From: Streptomyces sp. B21-105
GTDB taxonomy: Bacteria > Actinomycetota > Actinomycetes > Streptomycetales > Streptomycetaceae
Assembly (NCBI RefSeq): GCF_036898465.1
Contig: NZ_JARUMJ010000001.1
Coordinates: 8,122,001-8,186,000 of the forward strand
DNA length: 64,000 nt
Reading direction: 5' to 3'
The notes beneath the pieces were generated by a model. It was given only the letters and a program-made list of their open reading frames with translations, did not search any database and was not told the DNA's origin. Shown in pieces: positions 18,437-27,366 of this stretch. Position numbers and translations under genes: made by a program. The first letter of the stretch is position 1, and each line of letters opens with the position of its first letter.

Positions 18437-19104
18437 GCGGTCGCCTCCCCGGCCCGTACGGTGATCCCGACCGCGTCCAGCAGTGCGCGCGCCCTCGCGG
18501 TGAGGGCGTCCAGCGCCCCCGGAGCCGGGTCGCGGTCCGCCCCGCGCAGCAGCGGGGAGCCGATGCCGACGGCGCAGGCGCCCGCGTCCAGGTAGTCCCG
18601 CGCCTCGTCGATGCCGACGCCGCCGACGGCGACGAGCGGGATGTCGGGGAGGGGTGCCCGCAGCTGGCGCAGATGTCCGATCCCGCCCGTGCTCGCGGGG
18701 AAGAGTTTCACGGCGGCGGCGCCCGCCTGCCATGCCTGGGACACCTCGGTCGGCGTCCAGGCGCCCGGGTAGCAAGGGATGCCGCGGTCCGCCGCGTGCC
18801 GGACGACGGCGGTGTCCACGACGGGGGCGACCAGGAAGTCCGCTCCCGCCGACAGCGCGTCCCTGGCCTGCGCGCCGGTGATCACGGTGCCGGCGCCGAT
18901 CGCGACGCCGGGGCCGAGTTCGGCCCGGATACGGGCCACCGCGTCGAGCGCTCCGGCGGTGGTGAGGGTGACCTCCAGGCAGGTGACGCCGCCGGCCGCG
19001 AGCGCCCGGGCCACGGCGGGCAGCCCGGAGGCGTCGGCCGACCTGAGGATGGCCATGACCCCGGTCCGCCCGAGCTGCGGGGTGAGGGCGGGACGCTCGG
19101 TCAT
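18433..19104 (-). CDS. KDPG/KDPGal-type class-I aldolase
   Basis: 223 residues. E44 (LEVTLTTAG) and the Schiff-base lysine K133 (AVKLFPAS) of the KDPG aldolase family are intact. It cleaves 2-keto-3-deoxy-6-phospho-galactonate or -gluconate to pyruvate and glyceraldehyde-3-phosphate. It heads the catabolic half of the operon, 100 bp after the permease gene, and is translationally coupled to the kinase. Confidence 0.92.
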   Translation of the reverse strand: MTERPALTPQLGRTGVMAILRSADASGLPAVARALAAGGVTCLEVTLTTAGALDAVARIRAELGPGVAIGAGTVITGAQARDALSAGADFLVAPVVDTAVVRHAADRGIPCYPGAWTPTEVSQAWQAGAAAVKLFPASTGGIGHLRQLRAPLPDIPLVAVGGVGIDEARDYLDAGACAVGIGSPLLRGADRDPAPGALDALTARARALLDAVGITVRAGEATA

Positions 19105-19204
19105 GCCCCCACCGCCGCAGGTGCCATGGCGTTTGCCTGGGTGTCGGTCATTGCGAGGTTTCCTTTGCGGCGAGGTGCGTTGGTGAACACGAGTCAGGCG
19201 TGGG

Positions 19205-20026
19205 TCACTTGAGGCCGGAGGTGGCGACGCCGGCGACGAAGCCCCGCTGCACGATCAGGAACAGCGCCAGCACCGGGACGACGTACATCACCGCGCCCGC
19301 GGCGACCAGGTTCCCCAGCGGTGAGCCGTGCGCGTTGACGTAGCCGTAGGCGAGCTTGACCGCGAGGGTGGTGTGGGCGTCGTCCAGCAACAGGGCGGGC
19401 GCGATGTAGTCGCCCCAGGTCCAGCTGAAGGACAGGATCAGGCTGGTGGCGATGACCGGCCAGGACTGGGGCAGGAAGATGCGCCAGAAGATGCGGATCT
19501 GCCCGCAGCCGTCGATGATCGCGGCCTCCTCCAGCTCCTTGGGCATGTTCGAGAAGAACTGCCGGAACAGGAAGATCAGGTACGGGGCGCCGCACAGGCC
19601 CCACAGCACCCACGGCACGTAGGTGTTGGTGAGGTGCAGCTTGGCGAAGAGCAGATAGGTCGGGATGAGGGTGAGGATCTGCGGCAGCATCATCGTCGAC
19701 AGCAGAACGTTGAAGACGAGCTTCTTGCCGGGCGCGTGGAGACGGGCGAATCCGTAGCCCGCCCACGCCGAGGCCAGAGTGACCAGTACCGCGTACACGG
19801 TGGCGATCGTCAGGGAGTTGCGGGCGTAGCCGAAGTAGTCGATATGGGTCAGCGCGTCACGGAAGTTGCTCAGGTTGGGGTGGTGCGGCCACCAGTGGAC
19901 GGGCAGGGCGCGCAACTCGTCGGGGGCTTTCAGAGCGGTGTCCAGCAGCCAGGCGAACGGGCCCAGGAAGAGGACGAGGGCGCCGACCAGCAGCATGTAG
20001 ACGGCACTTCTGCGGCGGAACACCAT
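19205..20026 (-). CDS. Carbohydrate ABC transporter permease, MalG type
   Basis: 273 residues with six predicted membrane spans and the EAA loop (ELEEAAIIDGCGQIRIFWRIFLP) that docks the shared ATPase. It starts inside the preceding permease stop (ATGA). The operon encodes no ATPase, as is normal for streptomycete CUT1 sugar importers, which share MsiK. Confidence 0.94.
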   Translation of the reverse strand: MVFRRRSAVYMLLVGALVLFLGPFAWLLDTALKAPDELRALPVHWWPHHPNLSNFRDALTHIDYFGYARNSLTIATVYAVLVTLASAWAGYGFARLHAPGKKLVFNVLLSTMMLPQILTLIPTYLLFAKLHLTNTYVPWVLWGLCGAPYLIFLFRQFFSNMPKELEEAAIIDGCGQIRIFWRIFLPQSWPVIATSLILSFSWTWGDYIAPALLLDDAHTTLAVKLAYGYVNAHGSPLGNLVAAGAVMYVVPVLALFLIVQRGFVAGVATSGLK

Positions 20027-21069
20027 CACTTGCCTCCGAGCGTGCGTGGCCGGGACTGCTTGTCCGGCTCCGGGTCCACGGCGTAGAAGACCGCGCCCTT
20101 GCTGAGTTTGAAGACCAGGAAGGTGATGGCGACGATGATCAGGAACAGCACCCATAGCATCGCGGAGGCGTATCCGTAGCGGCCGTTGGCGAAGTACTGG
20201 GCGAACACGTGGATCATGAACAGGTAGTTGCCCTCGGGGACGGCCGTGACGCCCCTGGGGGTGGGGTCGAGGGAGATCAGCAGCGGCAGGAAGCTCTGCA
20301 CGGCGGCGATGATGCCGGTGATGACCTGGAAGAACAGCACCGGGGAGAGGAGGGGAAGGGTGATCCGGCTGAAGGACTGCCAGGTGTTCGCCCCGTCGAT
20401 GCGGGCGGCCTCGTACAGCTCTTTGGGGACGTCCTGCAGCCCCGCGAGTGAGACGATCATGGCGTTGCCGGCGCCCCACAGGGTGAGGGTGACCAGGACC
20501 CAGCGGGCGTAGGGGTCCATCAGCCAGCTGATGCCGTCGAGGTTCAGGGCGTCCAGGGCGCCGTTGGCCGCGCCCGAGTCCCGGTCGAAGATCAGCTTGA
20601 AGGTGAGGGCGGCGCCGACCGGCGGGACGACGGCGGGCAGGTACAGCAGGGTGCGGAACACTCCGCGAGCCCGGATCGGCTGGTTGACCAGGATGGCGAG
20701 CAGCAGCCCCGCGGCGAGCGTCAGCGGCACGGTGATCGCCGTGAAGATGCCCGTGCGGGCCAGGGAGGACATCGTCTCCGGGTCGGTGAAGACCTCCCGG
20801 TAGTTGTCCAGGCCGACGAAACGGGAGTTGTCCGACAGGCCGTCGGCGTTGGTCAGGCTCAGCCACAGCGCATAGCCGAGCGGAAAGGCCGTCAGGGCCA
20901 GGAAGCCCAGCACCCACGGGCCTGCGAACACGTAGAAGGACAAGGCCCGGCGGCTGGACAGCGAGCGGCGTCCGCGGGCGCTGTGCGCGCCGGTGCGGGG
21001 CCCGGGCCGGGCGGCTGCCTCCCCGGAGGGAGACGGCGCGCCCGGCGCGGTGATCTGTCCGGTGCTCAC
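20026..21069 (-). CDS. Carbohydrate ABC transporter permease, MalF type
   Basis: 347 residues from GTG 21069, overlapping the binding-protein stop (GTGA). A cytoplasmic Arg-rich N-terminus (about 1-40) precedes six membrane spans. The EAA loop is ELYEAARIDGANTWQSFSRITLP. It pairs with the MalG-type permease downstream to form the channel of a sugar importer. Confidence 0.94.
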   Translation of the reverse strand: MSTGQITAPGAPSPSGEAAARPGPRTGAHSARGRRSLSSRRALSFYVFAGPWVLGFLALTAFPLGYALWLSLTNADGLSDNSRFVGLDNYREVFTDPETMSSLARTGIFTAITVPLTLAAGLLLAILVNQPIRARGVFRTLLYLPAVVPPVGAALTFKLIFDRDSGAANGALDALNLDGISWLMDPYARWVLVTLTLWGAGNAMIVSLAGLQDVPKELYEAARIDGANTWQSFSRITLPLLSPVLFFQVITGIIAAVQSFLPLLISLDPTPRGVTAVPEGNYLFMIHVFAQYFANGRYGYASAMLWVLFLIIVAITFLVFKLSKGAVFYAVDPEPDKQSRPRTLGGK

Positions 21070-22418
21070 CCCACGAGCTCCTTGCCCTGGGCGAGCTGCT
21101 CGTTCATCCGGGAGTTGAGCGTGTCGGCGACCTTGCCGGCGGGCGTCCCGGACTTCACGGCGCCCGGCAGGACCTTGGTCAGCACGCCCTCCAGGGCGGC
21201 CTGCTGGGCGTACGGGGTGAAGCTGAGCACCGAGAAGTGCGGCAGCTCCTGTTCCTGCACCTGGAACGCCTGCTTCTGGAAGGCGTTGGTCTGCGGCATC
21301 TTCGAGCGCAGCGACGTCAGCGAGGGAATGCCCCAGCCGCTCGCCGCGCGGTCCTGGGCGGGCTTGCCGCCGAAGTACCACTCGAAGAACTTCCAGGACG
21401 CGTCCTTGTTCTTGGCGTCCCTCGGGATCCAGAAGCCGGTGGCGCCGAAGCAGGAGCTGACGCGGTTGCCGCCGAACTGCGGGGCGGGCGCGAAGCGGGA
21501 GGCTGCCGCGAGTTTGGGGTCACCGCCGATGAGGCCGCCGAACCAGTAGCCGTTGCAGCTCATCGCCATGCGGTTGGCCTGGTAGGTGGGGCCGTCCCAG
21601 CCGTCCGGGTTGGGGTTGGTGACGCTCGGGCCTATGTCGGCCTTCGCGTAGTCCAGATACCACTGCAGCGCCTTGAGCGCTTCGGGGGAGGAGAAGTCCA
21701 CCGTGGCCAGGTCCTCGGCGAACAGGCTGCCGCCGGCCGACGCGGTCATGCCCATGAGCTGCGGGAAGACGCCCATGCCGGTGGCGTTGAGTCCGTAGAC
21801 CTTCACCTTGCCCAGGCGGCGCTTGACCAGCTTCTTGCCCAGGTCCAGCCACTCGTCGTAGGAGATCGGCTCGGTCGCGCTCGGCACGTCCAGTTTCGCG
21901 GCCTCGAACAGATCGGTGCGGTACCAGAACATGGAGTCCTGGGAGTAGTCCTTGGCCATGCCGTAGCGCGGTCCGGCGCCCTGCTTCTTGCCGTCGTAGC
22001 GCCACACGTCGTTGACCGGGTCGAGGTCGGAGACCTTCAGCGCCGAGCTCTTGGCGAAGTACGGGTCGAGGTCCGTCATCAGGCCGCGGGCGGCGAAATA
22101 CGGGGTCTCGGTCGCGCCGAAGCCGCGGACCACGTCCGGCGGGTTCTTGGCGGCCAGCATGGCGTTGAGCTTGGTGGGGTCCCAGATGATGACGTTGATG
22201 TTCATCCCCAGCGCCTCTTCGGCAGCCTTGAGGGCGTTCTTGTCCCACTCGTTCTGCACCGTCATCACGGTGAGCGTCGTCTTACCGCTCCCGGACCCGC
22301 TCGCGGTGTTGCCGACGGAGCCGGCGCAGGCGGACAGTGCGGACGCGCCGAGCGCGGCACCGGCGGAGACGGCGAGGAAGCGCCGCCTGTCGAGCGATGG
22401 CGTCTTTGACATGGGCAT
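21066..22418 (-). CDS. Extracellular sugar-binding lipoprotein of the ABC importer
   Basis: 450 residues from ATG 22418, with GAAAGG nine bases upstream. The N-terminus has both a twin-arginine motif (DRRRFLAVSAG) and a lipobox (LSAC), then a Gly/Ser spacer and a family-1 solute-binding fold. It is the first gene of the minus-strand operon, divergent from the LacI gene. Expected ligands are galactose- or arabinose-containing oligosaccharides, inferred from the operon enzymes. Confidence 0.93.
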   Translation of the reverse strand: MPMSKTPSLDRRRFLAVSAGAALGASALSACAGSVGNTASGSGSGKTTLTVMTVQNEWDKNALKAAEEALGMNINVIIWDPTKLNAMLAAKNPPDVVRGFGATETPYFAARGLMTDLDPYFAKSSALKVSDLDPVNDVWRYDGKKQGAGPRYGMAKDYSQDSMFWYRTDLFEAAKLDVPSATEPISYDEWLDLGKKLVKRRLGKVKVYGLNATGMGVFPQLMGMTASAGGSLFAEDLATVDFSSPEALKALQWYLDYAKADIGPSVTNPNPDGWDGPTYQANRMAMSCNGYWFGGLIGGDPKLAAASRFAPAPQFGGNRVSSCFGATGFWIPRDAKNKDASWKFFEWYFGGKPAQDRAASGWGIPSLTSLRSKMPQTNAFQKQAFQVQEQELPHFSVLSFTPYAQQAALEGVLTKVLPGAVKSGTPAGKVADTLNSRMNEQLAQGKELVG

Positions 22419-22906
22419 GCTGATAAGCCTTTCGTGCGGCGTACGCGAATGCGGGACGTACGGCGGCTGCGACGTGCGAGGGGCGTGGCGGCATGGAGGT
22501 GCCGAGGGGGGCGAACGGCGGGGCGGGCGGCCGGTGGAACGCCGGCGCGCTCGGCGGTGGTGCGAGATGCCCCGGACCGAGCGCATCCGTCTGCGTGGAC
22601 GGGTGGGCGGACCGGAGTGGCGGGGACCGCGGGTGCGACGGTGGTCGCGTTCGCGGTGAGCCCGGGGGCGGGGCGGCTCCTCGGCCCAGTTGACTGAAGG
22701 TCAGTTGTGGCCGACATCTTGCGTTTCCGATATAACCGATTTATTAGGCTCTGCTCAGACTTATCTCTTATTTCGGTCTGAGGAAACCGGTTGACTGAAA
22801 CTTTCGCGAACGTTAGGTTGCGTCAGCAGAAGGTGTCAAGAGGCTAGAACGCGTCATCCCGGCCGCAGCAGGCGGACCGGGCAACGCCCACCGGGGAGGG
22901 GAGCAC
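22419..22906. promoter_or_regulatory. Divergent promoter region of the sugar locus
   Basis: A 488-bp spacer between the binding-protein and LacI genes, with an unusually AT-rich part at about 22700-22830. It contains a directly repeated CAGTTG (near 22688 and 22702), a CTCAGAC / GTCTGAG inverted repeat spaced by 15 bp (near 22755-22783), and the LacI-like palindrome at about 22799-22814. The distal part (22440-22680) is Arg-codon-like GC-rich sequence without a convincing gene. Confidence 0.65.
22799..22814. promoter_or_regulatory. Candidate LacI-family operator, AACTTTCGCGAACGTT
   Basis: A 16-bp near-perfect palindrome with one mismatched pair and a central CG step, as LacI/GalR sites have. 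It lies about 90 bp upstream of the LacI gene in the divergent promoter region, so it could control both transcripts. Exact position may be off by a base. Confidence 0.55.
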
Positions 22907-23956
22907 GTGTCGGAACAGCCCGTCCGGGCCAAGCTCGTGGATGTGGCCCATGCGGCCGGAGTCTCCAAGGCCACCGTGTCCAAGGTGCTCAATGGCCGGC
23001 CGGACCTGTCCGTCCGGCCGGAGACGCGCCGGCGCGTCCATGAGGCCGCCGAGGCACTCGGCTACCGGCCGCACTCCGGTGCACGGGCCCTGGCCGGCGC
23101 CAGCACCCACGCACTGGCCCTGCTGGTCCCCGCCCTCGCGAACCCCACCTACGTCACCATCGCCCGCGGCGCCTACCAGCGGGCCCGCGAACGGGGCTAT
23201 CTCTCCCTGCTGGCCGAGGACTTCGACGGGCAGGAAGCCGACGAGTCGTTCCACGACCTGGTGCAGGAGGGCAGGGTCGACGGGCTGCTCATCGCCTCGG
23301 CCCGCCCCGGCCATCCCCTGCTGGACGCGCTGAGCCGCAGCGCGGTCCCGCACGTCTTCCTCAACCGCTCGGTCGAGGGCTCCGGCCGCAACATCACCAT
23401 GGACGTCGCCCGCTCCAGCGTGACCGCGCTCGACCACCTGCACGGCCTCGGCCATCGAGCGGTCGGCCACATCGCGGGCCCGCCCGGGATCACGCCCAGC
23501 GAGGTCCGCAAGGAGGCGTTCCTGCGCCACGCCGACGCACTGGGACTGGACGCGGCTCCGGTCGCCTCCGGGGACTTCACCGAGGACGGCGGAGGATCCG
23601 CCGCACGGGAGCTGTTGCGCCCGCCCGCCGATGGTGCGCGCCCCCCGGTCACCGCCCTCTACACCAGCTCACTCGCCCAGGCGATAGGCGCCATGGCCGC
23701 GATCAGGGACCTCGGCCTCAGGATCCCGGAGGACGTCTCCGTGGTCGGCAACGACGACCTGCCCGTGGCCGCGCACCTCCATCCCCCGCTGACCACCGTC
23801 GCGATGCCCCTGCACGACCTGGGAACCGCCGCAGTGGACGCCCTGGTGGCCACCATCGAGGGCGCGCCGGTGGGCGACGTCGTCGTACCGACCGAGCCAC
23901 GGCTGGTGCTGCGCGGCTCCACGGCCAGACCAGCACGACCAGGAGAAACGCCATGA
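22907..23956 (+). CDS. LacI-family repressor of the sugar locus
   Basis: 349 residues from GTG 22907. The N-terminal helix-turn-helix ([20 protein letters not shown], about 9-28) and the hinge helix precede a periplasmic-binding-protein-like ligand domain. It is divergent from the transporter operon and its stop overlaps the SDR start, so it controls and is co-transcribed with the catabolic genes. The inducer is probably a pathway sugar or sugar acid. Confidence 0.93.
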   Translation: MSEQPVRAKLVDVAHAAGVSKATVSKVLNGRPDLSVRPETRRRVHEAAEALGYRPHSGARALAGASTHALALLVPALANPTYVTIARGAYQRARERGYLSLLAEDFDGQEADESFHDLVQEGRVDGLLIASARPGHPLLDALSRSAVPHVFLNRSVEGSGRNITMDVARSSVTALDHLHGLGHRAVGHIAGPPGITPSEVRKEAFLRHADALGLDAAPVASGDFTEDGGGSAARELLRPPADGARPPVTALYTSSLAQAIGAMAAIRDLGLRIPEDVSVVGNDDLPVAAHLHPPLTTVAMPLHDLGTAAVDALVATIEGAPVGDVVVPTEPRLVLRGSTARPARPGETP

Positions 23957-24720
23957 CCGTCGCCGCCGCACCGGCACGTTTCACCGGCCGTACGGCCCTG
24001 CTCACCGCGGCCGCCTCCGGCATCGGGGCGGCCACCGCCCGCCGGCTGGCGGCGGAGGGAGCGTCCGTCCTGGTCACCGACGTGGATGCGGAGGGCGCCC
24101 ATCGTGTGGCCGAGGAGATCCGCGCCGGGGGCGGGCGGGCGCGGGACCGTCCCCTCGACGCCACCTCGCCGACGGAGTGGGCCGCGGCCGTCGCCGACGC
24201 CGGGTCCTGGACCGGACGTCTCGACGTGCTCCACCTCAACGCCGGGCGCAACCTGCCCGGAGCGGCACACGAACTCGACGACGCCGCCTGGCACGACCAA
24301 CTGCGGCTCTCCCTCGACTCGGTGTTCTACGGCGTCCGTGCCGCGGTGCCCCTGCTGAGGACGGCCAGGGGCACGGTGGTGATCACCTCGTCCGTGCACG
24401 CGGCCCTCGGCTTCAAGGGCTATCCCGCGTACGCGGCGGCCAAGGGCGGGATCGACGCCCTCGTACGCCAGTTGGCCGTCGAGTACGGCGGACAGATCAG
24501 GTTCAACGCCGTCCTGCCCGGAGCCGTGGTCACCGCCCTGTGGGCCGGGGTCCCCCACGAGTACAAGGCGAAGACCGCCGCGCGCACCCCTGTCGGCCGG
24601 CTCGGCGCCCCCGAGGACATCGCCGCCGCCGTGGCCTTCCTCGCCTCCGACGACGCCTCCTTCGTCACCGGCCAGAACCTGCTCGTGGACGGTGGCCGCA
24701 GCATCAGCTCCCAGGAGTAG
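23953..24720 (+). CDS. SDR-family sugar dehydrogenase
   Basis: 255 residues, start overlapping the LacI stop (ATGA). The classical SDR layout is present: nucleotide loop [10 protein letters not shown] (17-24 region), NAG motif LNAGRN, catalytic Ser in ITSSVHA, and Tyr/Lys in YAAAK. The first glycine of the usual TGxxxGIG loop is alanine. In context it is the likely galactose (or arabinose) 1-dehydrogenase making the sugar lactone. SDR specificity cannot be read directly from sequence, so this role is inferred. Confidence 0.87.
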   Translation: MTVAAAPARFTGRTALLTAAASGIGAATARRLAAEGASVLVTDVDAEGAHRVAEEIRAGGGRARDRPLDATSPTEWAAAVADAGSWTGRLDVLHLNAGRNLPGAAHELDDAAWHDQLRLSLDSVFYGVRAAVPLLRTARGTVVITSSVHAALGFKGYPAYAAAKGGIDALVRQLAVEYGGQIRFNAVLPGAVVTALWAGVPHEYKAKTAARTPVGRLGAPEDIAAAVAFLASDDASFVTGQNLLVDGGRSISSQE

Positions 24721-25124
24721 GCCGCCGCGCCCTGGCCCTTCAGGGCCGGCAACACGCTGCCACGCTCCGGCCGTTCCGCGCGACCGACCGACAGACAGAG
24801 CCGCCCGACGATCGCACGCCCGGCCAGCGCCGGGCACGCCCCGACCGCCGAAGCCCGGCGTGGCACCCCGGCTCACCCCCGCCGGGCACGCCCCGACCGC
24901 CGAACGTCGGCGCCGCACGCCGGCTCACCTCCGCCGCTCACCCCCGGCGCCGCACCCCCGCCGCCCGGCCTGCGCAGCAGCCCCTTCGCGTGTCTGACCC
25001 TCTGCCTCCCCGCCCGAGCGGGCGCTTGCCCGTGCTCGCTCCCACCATGACCGCCCCACCCTCCATCCCCACATACCGGCCCCCGCCCCGCCGTGGCCCA
25101 GCACAGAACCCGGAGACCCACCCC
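24721..25124. other. 404-bp spacer before the dehydratase gene
   Basis: No gene is seen. The spacer contains two copies of a 52-bp direct repeat (24829-24932) and proline/arginine-like GC-rich sequence. The dehydratase start at 25125 has a weak CGGAG site. Confidence 0.6.
24829..24932. repeat. 52-bp direct repeat, two copies
   Basis: Units begin at 24829 and 24881. The first 24 bases of each are identical (GCCGGGCACGCCCCGACCGC, then CGAA) and the rest is diverged but alignable (GGCTCACC near each end). The repeat lies between the SDR and dehydratase genes. Confidence 0.75.
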
Positions 25125-26270
25125 ATGAAGATCACTGGATACGAACTCTTCCTCGTCGAACCGCGCTGGCTCTTCCTTCGCGTCGACACCGACGAGGGCA
25201 TCTCCGGGTGGGGCGAACCCATCGTCGAGGGCAAGGCCCACACCGTCGCCCGCTGCGTCGAGGAGATGTTCGACTACCTGGTCGGCCAGGACCCGGCGCG
25301 GATCGAGGAGCACTGGCAGGTACTCGCAAAGAGCGGCTTCTACCGCGGCGGCGTCGTCCTGAACAGTGCCCTGTCCGGCATCGACCAGGCCCTGTGGGAC
25401 ATCGCGGGCAAGACGCACGGTGTCCCCGTCCACCAGCTGCTCGGCGGCCACGTGCGTGACCGGGTGCGCGTCTACGGCTGGGTCGGTGGCGAAACCCCCG
25501 AAGAACTGGCCGAGTCCGCGGCCGCGCAGGTCGCCAAGGGCATGACGGCGGTCAAGCTGAACCCCTGCGGACAGCTGGAGCCTCTCGCCACGCCCGCCGC
25601 GATCAACGCCATCGTGGACGGGGTGAGTGCGGTCCGCGAGGCGATCGGACCGGAACGCGACCTGGCGCTGGACTTCCACGGCCGCTTCAGCGGGGCGATG
25701 TCGCGCCGTGTACTTCCGCTCCTGGAGCCGCTGCTGCCGCTCTTTGTCGAGGAGCCCGTGCTGCCGGAGTTCTCCAGGGACCTCGGCGCCGTGGTGCGCT
25801 CCACCTCCATCCCCATCGCCACCGGTGAACGGCTCTACTCACGCTGGGACTTCCGCTCGGTGCTCTCCGACGGCATCGCGGTGGCCCAGCCGGACATCAG
25901 CCACGCCGGGGGCATTTCCGAGAGCCGCCGGATCGCCGCGATGGCCGAGGCGTACGACGTCATGGTGGCCCCGCACTGCCCGCTCGGTCCGATCGCCCTC
26001 GCGGCCAGCCTGCAACTCGACTTCGCGATCCCCAACTTCCTCATCCAGGAACAGGCACTGGGCATCGGCTACGGCGACAGCGGCGGACTGCTGGACTACC
26101 TCGCCGACACGACGCCCTTCACGTTCCATGACGGCTACGTCGACCGTCCGACCGCGCCCGGTCTCGGCATCACGATTGATGAGAACGCGGTCCGCGCCGC
26201 CGCCGAACGCGGCCACCGCTGGCGCAACCCGGTCTGGCGCAACACGGACGGATCACTGGCCGCCTGGTAG
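25125..26270 (+). CDS. dgoD: D-galactonate dehydratase, enolase superfamily
   Basis: 381 residues, almost exactly the length of the E. coli enzyme. The mandelate-racemase/enolase fold residues fall at family-standard numbers: metal ligands D183 (LALDFHGR), E209 (FVEEPV) and E235 (ATGERLYSR), with the catalytic H185 and a second histidine at 284 (APHCPLGP). The spacing therefore supports DgoD rather than a generic dehydratase. It converts D-galactonate to 2-keto-3-deoxy-galactonate, the substrate of the kinase and aldolase across the divergent promoter. Confidence 0.9.
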   Translation: MKITGYELFLVEPRWLFLRVDTDEGISGWGEPIVEGKAHTVARCVEEMFDYLVGQDPARIEEHWQVLAKSGFYRGGVVLNSALSGIDQALWDIAGKTHGVPVHQLLGGHVRDRVRVYGWVGGETPEELAESAAAQVAKGMTAVKLNPCGQLEPLATPAAINAIVDGVSAVREAIGPERDLALDFHGRFSGAMSRRVLPLLEPLLPLFVEEPVLPEFSRDLGAVVRSTSIPIATGERLYSRWDFRSVLSDGIAVAQPDISHAGGISESRRIAAMAEAYDVMVAPHCPLGPIALAASLQLDFAIPNFLIQEQALGIGYGDSGGLLDYLADTTPFTFHDGYVDRPTAPGLGITIDENAVRAAAERGHRWRNPVWRNTDGSLAAW

Positions 26271-26451
26271 TCCCTGGCAGCCCCAGAAGCAGGTACCCCA
26301 TCACGGCAGCCTGGGTCGCCTCCCCTGAGTCGCGCGAGTGTGAAGGCGTCGTCCCGCGGCCGTCCGAAAGAAGGAAGCGGTGCCCACCGTCGTGCAACTG
26401 TGGGCCGGGAAGGCGTGGACCGTCCGCGGGGCGGCCGACGCCTTCCTCGGC

Positions 26452-26620
26452 TCGCTCCGGTCCCGGCGACCTCCGCGCCGTAGCCGCGGCGGACCACATG
26501 CGCGCCCGCGTCCTGGACGCGCACTGCGCGGCGATCGGCCGCTACCCCGCCGAGATCACCCGCTCCGCCTTCCTGCACGTCGTAGGCCATGTCAGCGATC
26601 ATCTCGGGCACTCGGGGAGT
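26452..26620 (+). pseudogene. Fragment resembling an LLM-class flavin oxidoreductase
   Basis: Reading PGDLRAVAAADHMRARVLDA followed by HCAAIGRYPAEITRS. The HCAAIGRDPAEITRS pattern is common in the C-terminal part of F420/FMN-dependent LLM oxidoreductases. No barrel sequence precedes it and the sequence after it is not family-like, so only a scrap remains. The match is from memory of the motif and is moderate. Confidence 0.5.
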
Positions 26621-26736
26621 CTCGCGAGCCCGAGGCCGGCGGATCGACAGCCCACGTCCTTCCCGCCCGTCCTGGAGGCCGCCCTGGTGTACCTGTCGAT
26701 CGACGGGATGCCGGGAAACGACCTCTGGTCGATCGC

Positions 26737-26935
26737 GTGATGATGCCGATTCACTGGGACACCTTCAATCTCACCACGCACGCCTGGGCCGAGCCGGGGG
26801 AGGGCACGCCGGCCGGGCGCGCGCACCGGCGCCGCGGCTGCGCGGGTCGCCCTGCGCCGGCCCGGGGAGTCCTTCGAGCTCACCGGCGAGGCCGTTCCGG
26901 AAGAGCCGTGGTGGCGTGGTGCGCCGTCGCCCCAC
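26737..26935 (+). pseudogene. C-terminal fragment of an MBL-fold hydrolase paralogue
   Basis: The plus strand encodes MMPIHWDTFNLTTHAWAEPG, nearly the same as LLPIHWGTFNLALHAWAEPG in the hydrolase at 11.8-13.0 kb. Downstream, another frame gives RVALRRPGESFELTGEAV and EEPWWRG, matching the same paralogue's tail (VPRPGEPFEPAGKLPVEAWW). It is therefore a frameshifted relic lacking the metal-binding domain. Confidence 0.8.
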
Positions 26936-27071
26936 AGGGGAACGGCGGCCGCTGGACGACCCGGCACCCAAGGCCAATGCCGATACTCAAAGTGATGTTC
27001 AGGCCGGTGTCGCCGGGGGCGGCGAGGCGCCGGGGGTGGTTCCGGCGGGCCGGCCGGAGTGCGGTGACGTT

Positions 27072-27123
27072 CGACCGTGCGGGGTCAGGGGCGAATTACC
27101 CCCTCGGCCCGCACGGTCGTTTT
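27072..27123. terminator. Hairpin terminator with T-run
   Basis: Perfect 12-bp arms CGACCGTGCGGG / CCCGCACGGTCG enclose a 24-base loop that itself contains GGGG/CCCC pairing, and TTTT follows on the plus strand. It insulates the conservon from upstream transcription. Confidence 0.8.
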
Positions 27124-27366
27124 GGTACCGCCTCCGACCAGGTCTGATCGAATTTCTTCCATGCTGTTTCGTGGGAGGCGCAGGCTTATCGGTCTGTCGT
27201 ACGAAGCCTCATACCAGAGCGGGACGCTCCCTGGAGGACTTTGTCAACTGCCCACCGCACATGATGGCTTGCCGACTACTGTGAGTGGCCGTCGGGCGAC
27301 ACCGGGCCGCATTCCCGGTCTCTCCCGACCGACGACCCGGCTCGACGGACCAGTACGAGGACACCG

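Larger units (their letters stand above)
26271..27366. other. Gene graveyard between the sugar locus and the conservon
   Basis: About 1.1 kb without an intact gene. It holds two recognisable protein fragments (an LLM-oxidoreductase-like piece and an MBL-fold C-terminal piece) and one strong hairpin terminator. The conservon promoter is presumably within about 27150-27366, but no clear boxes were identified. Confidence 0.65.
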
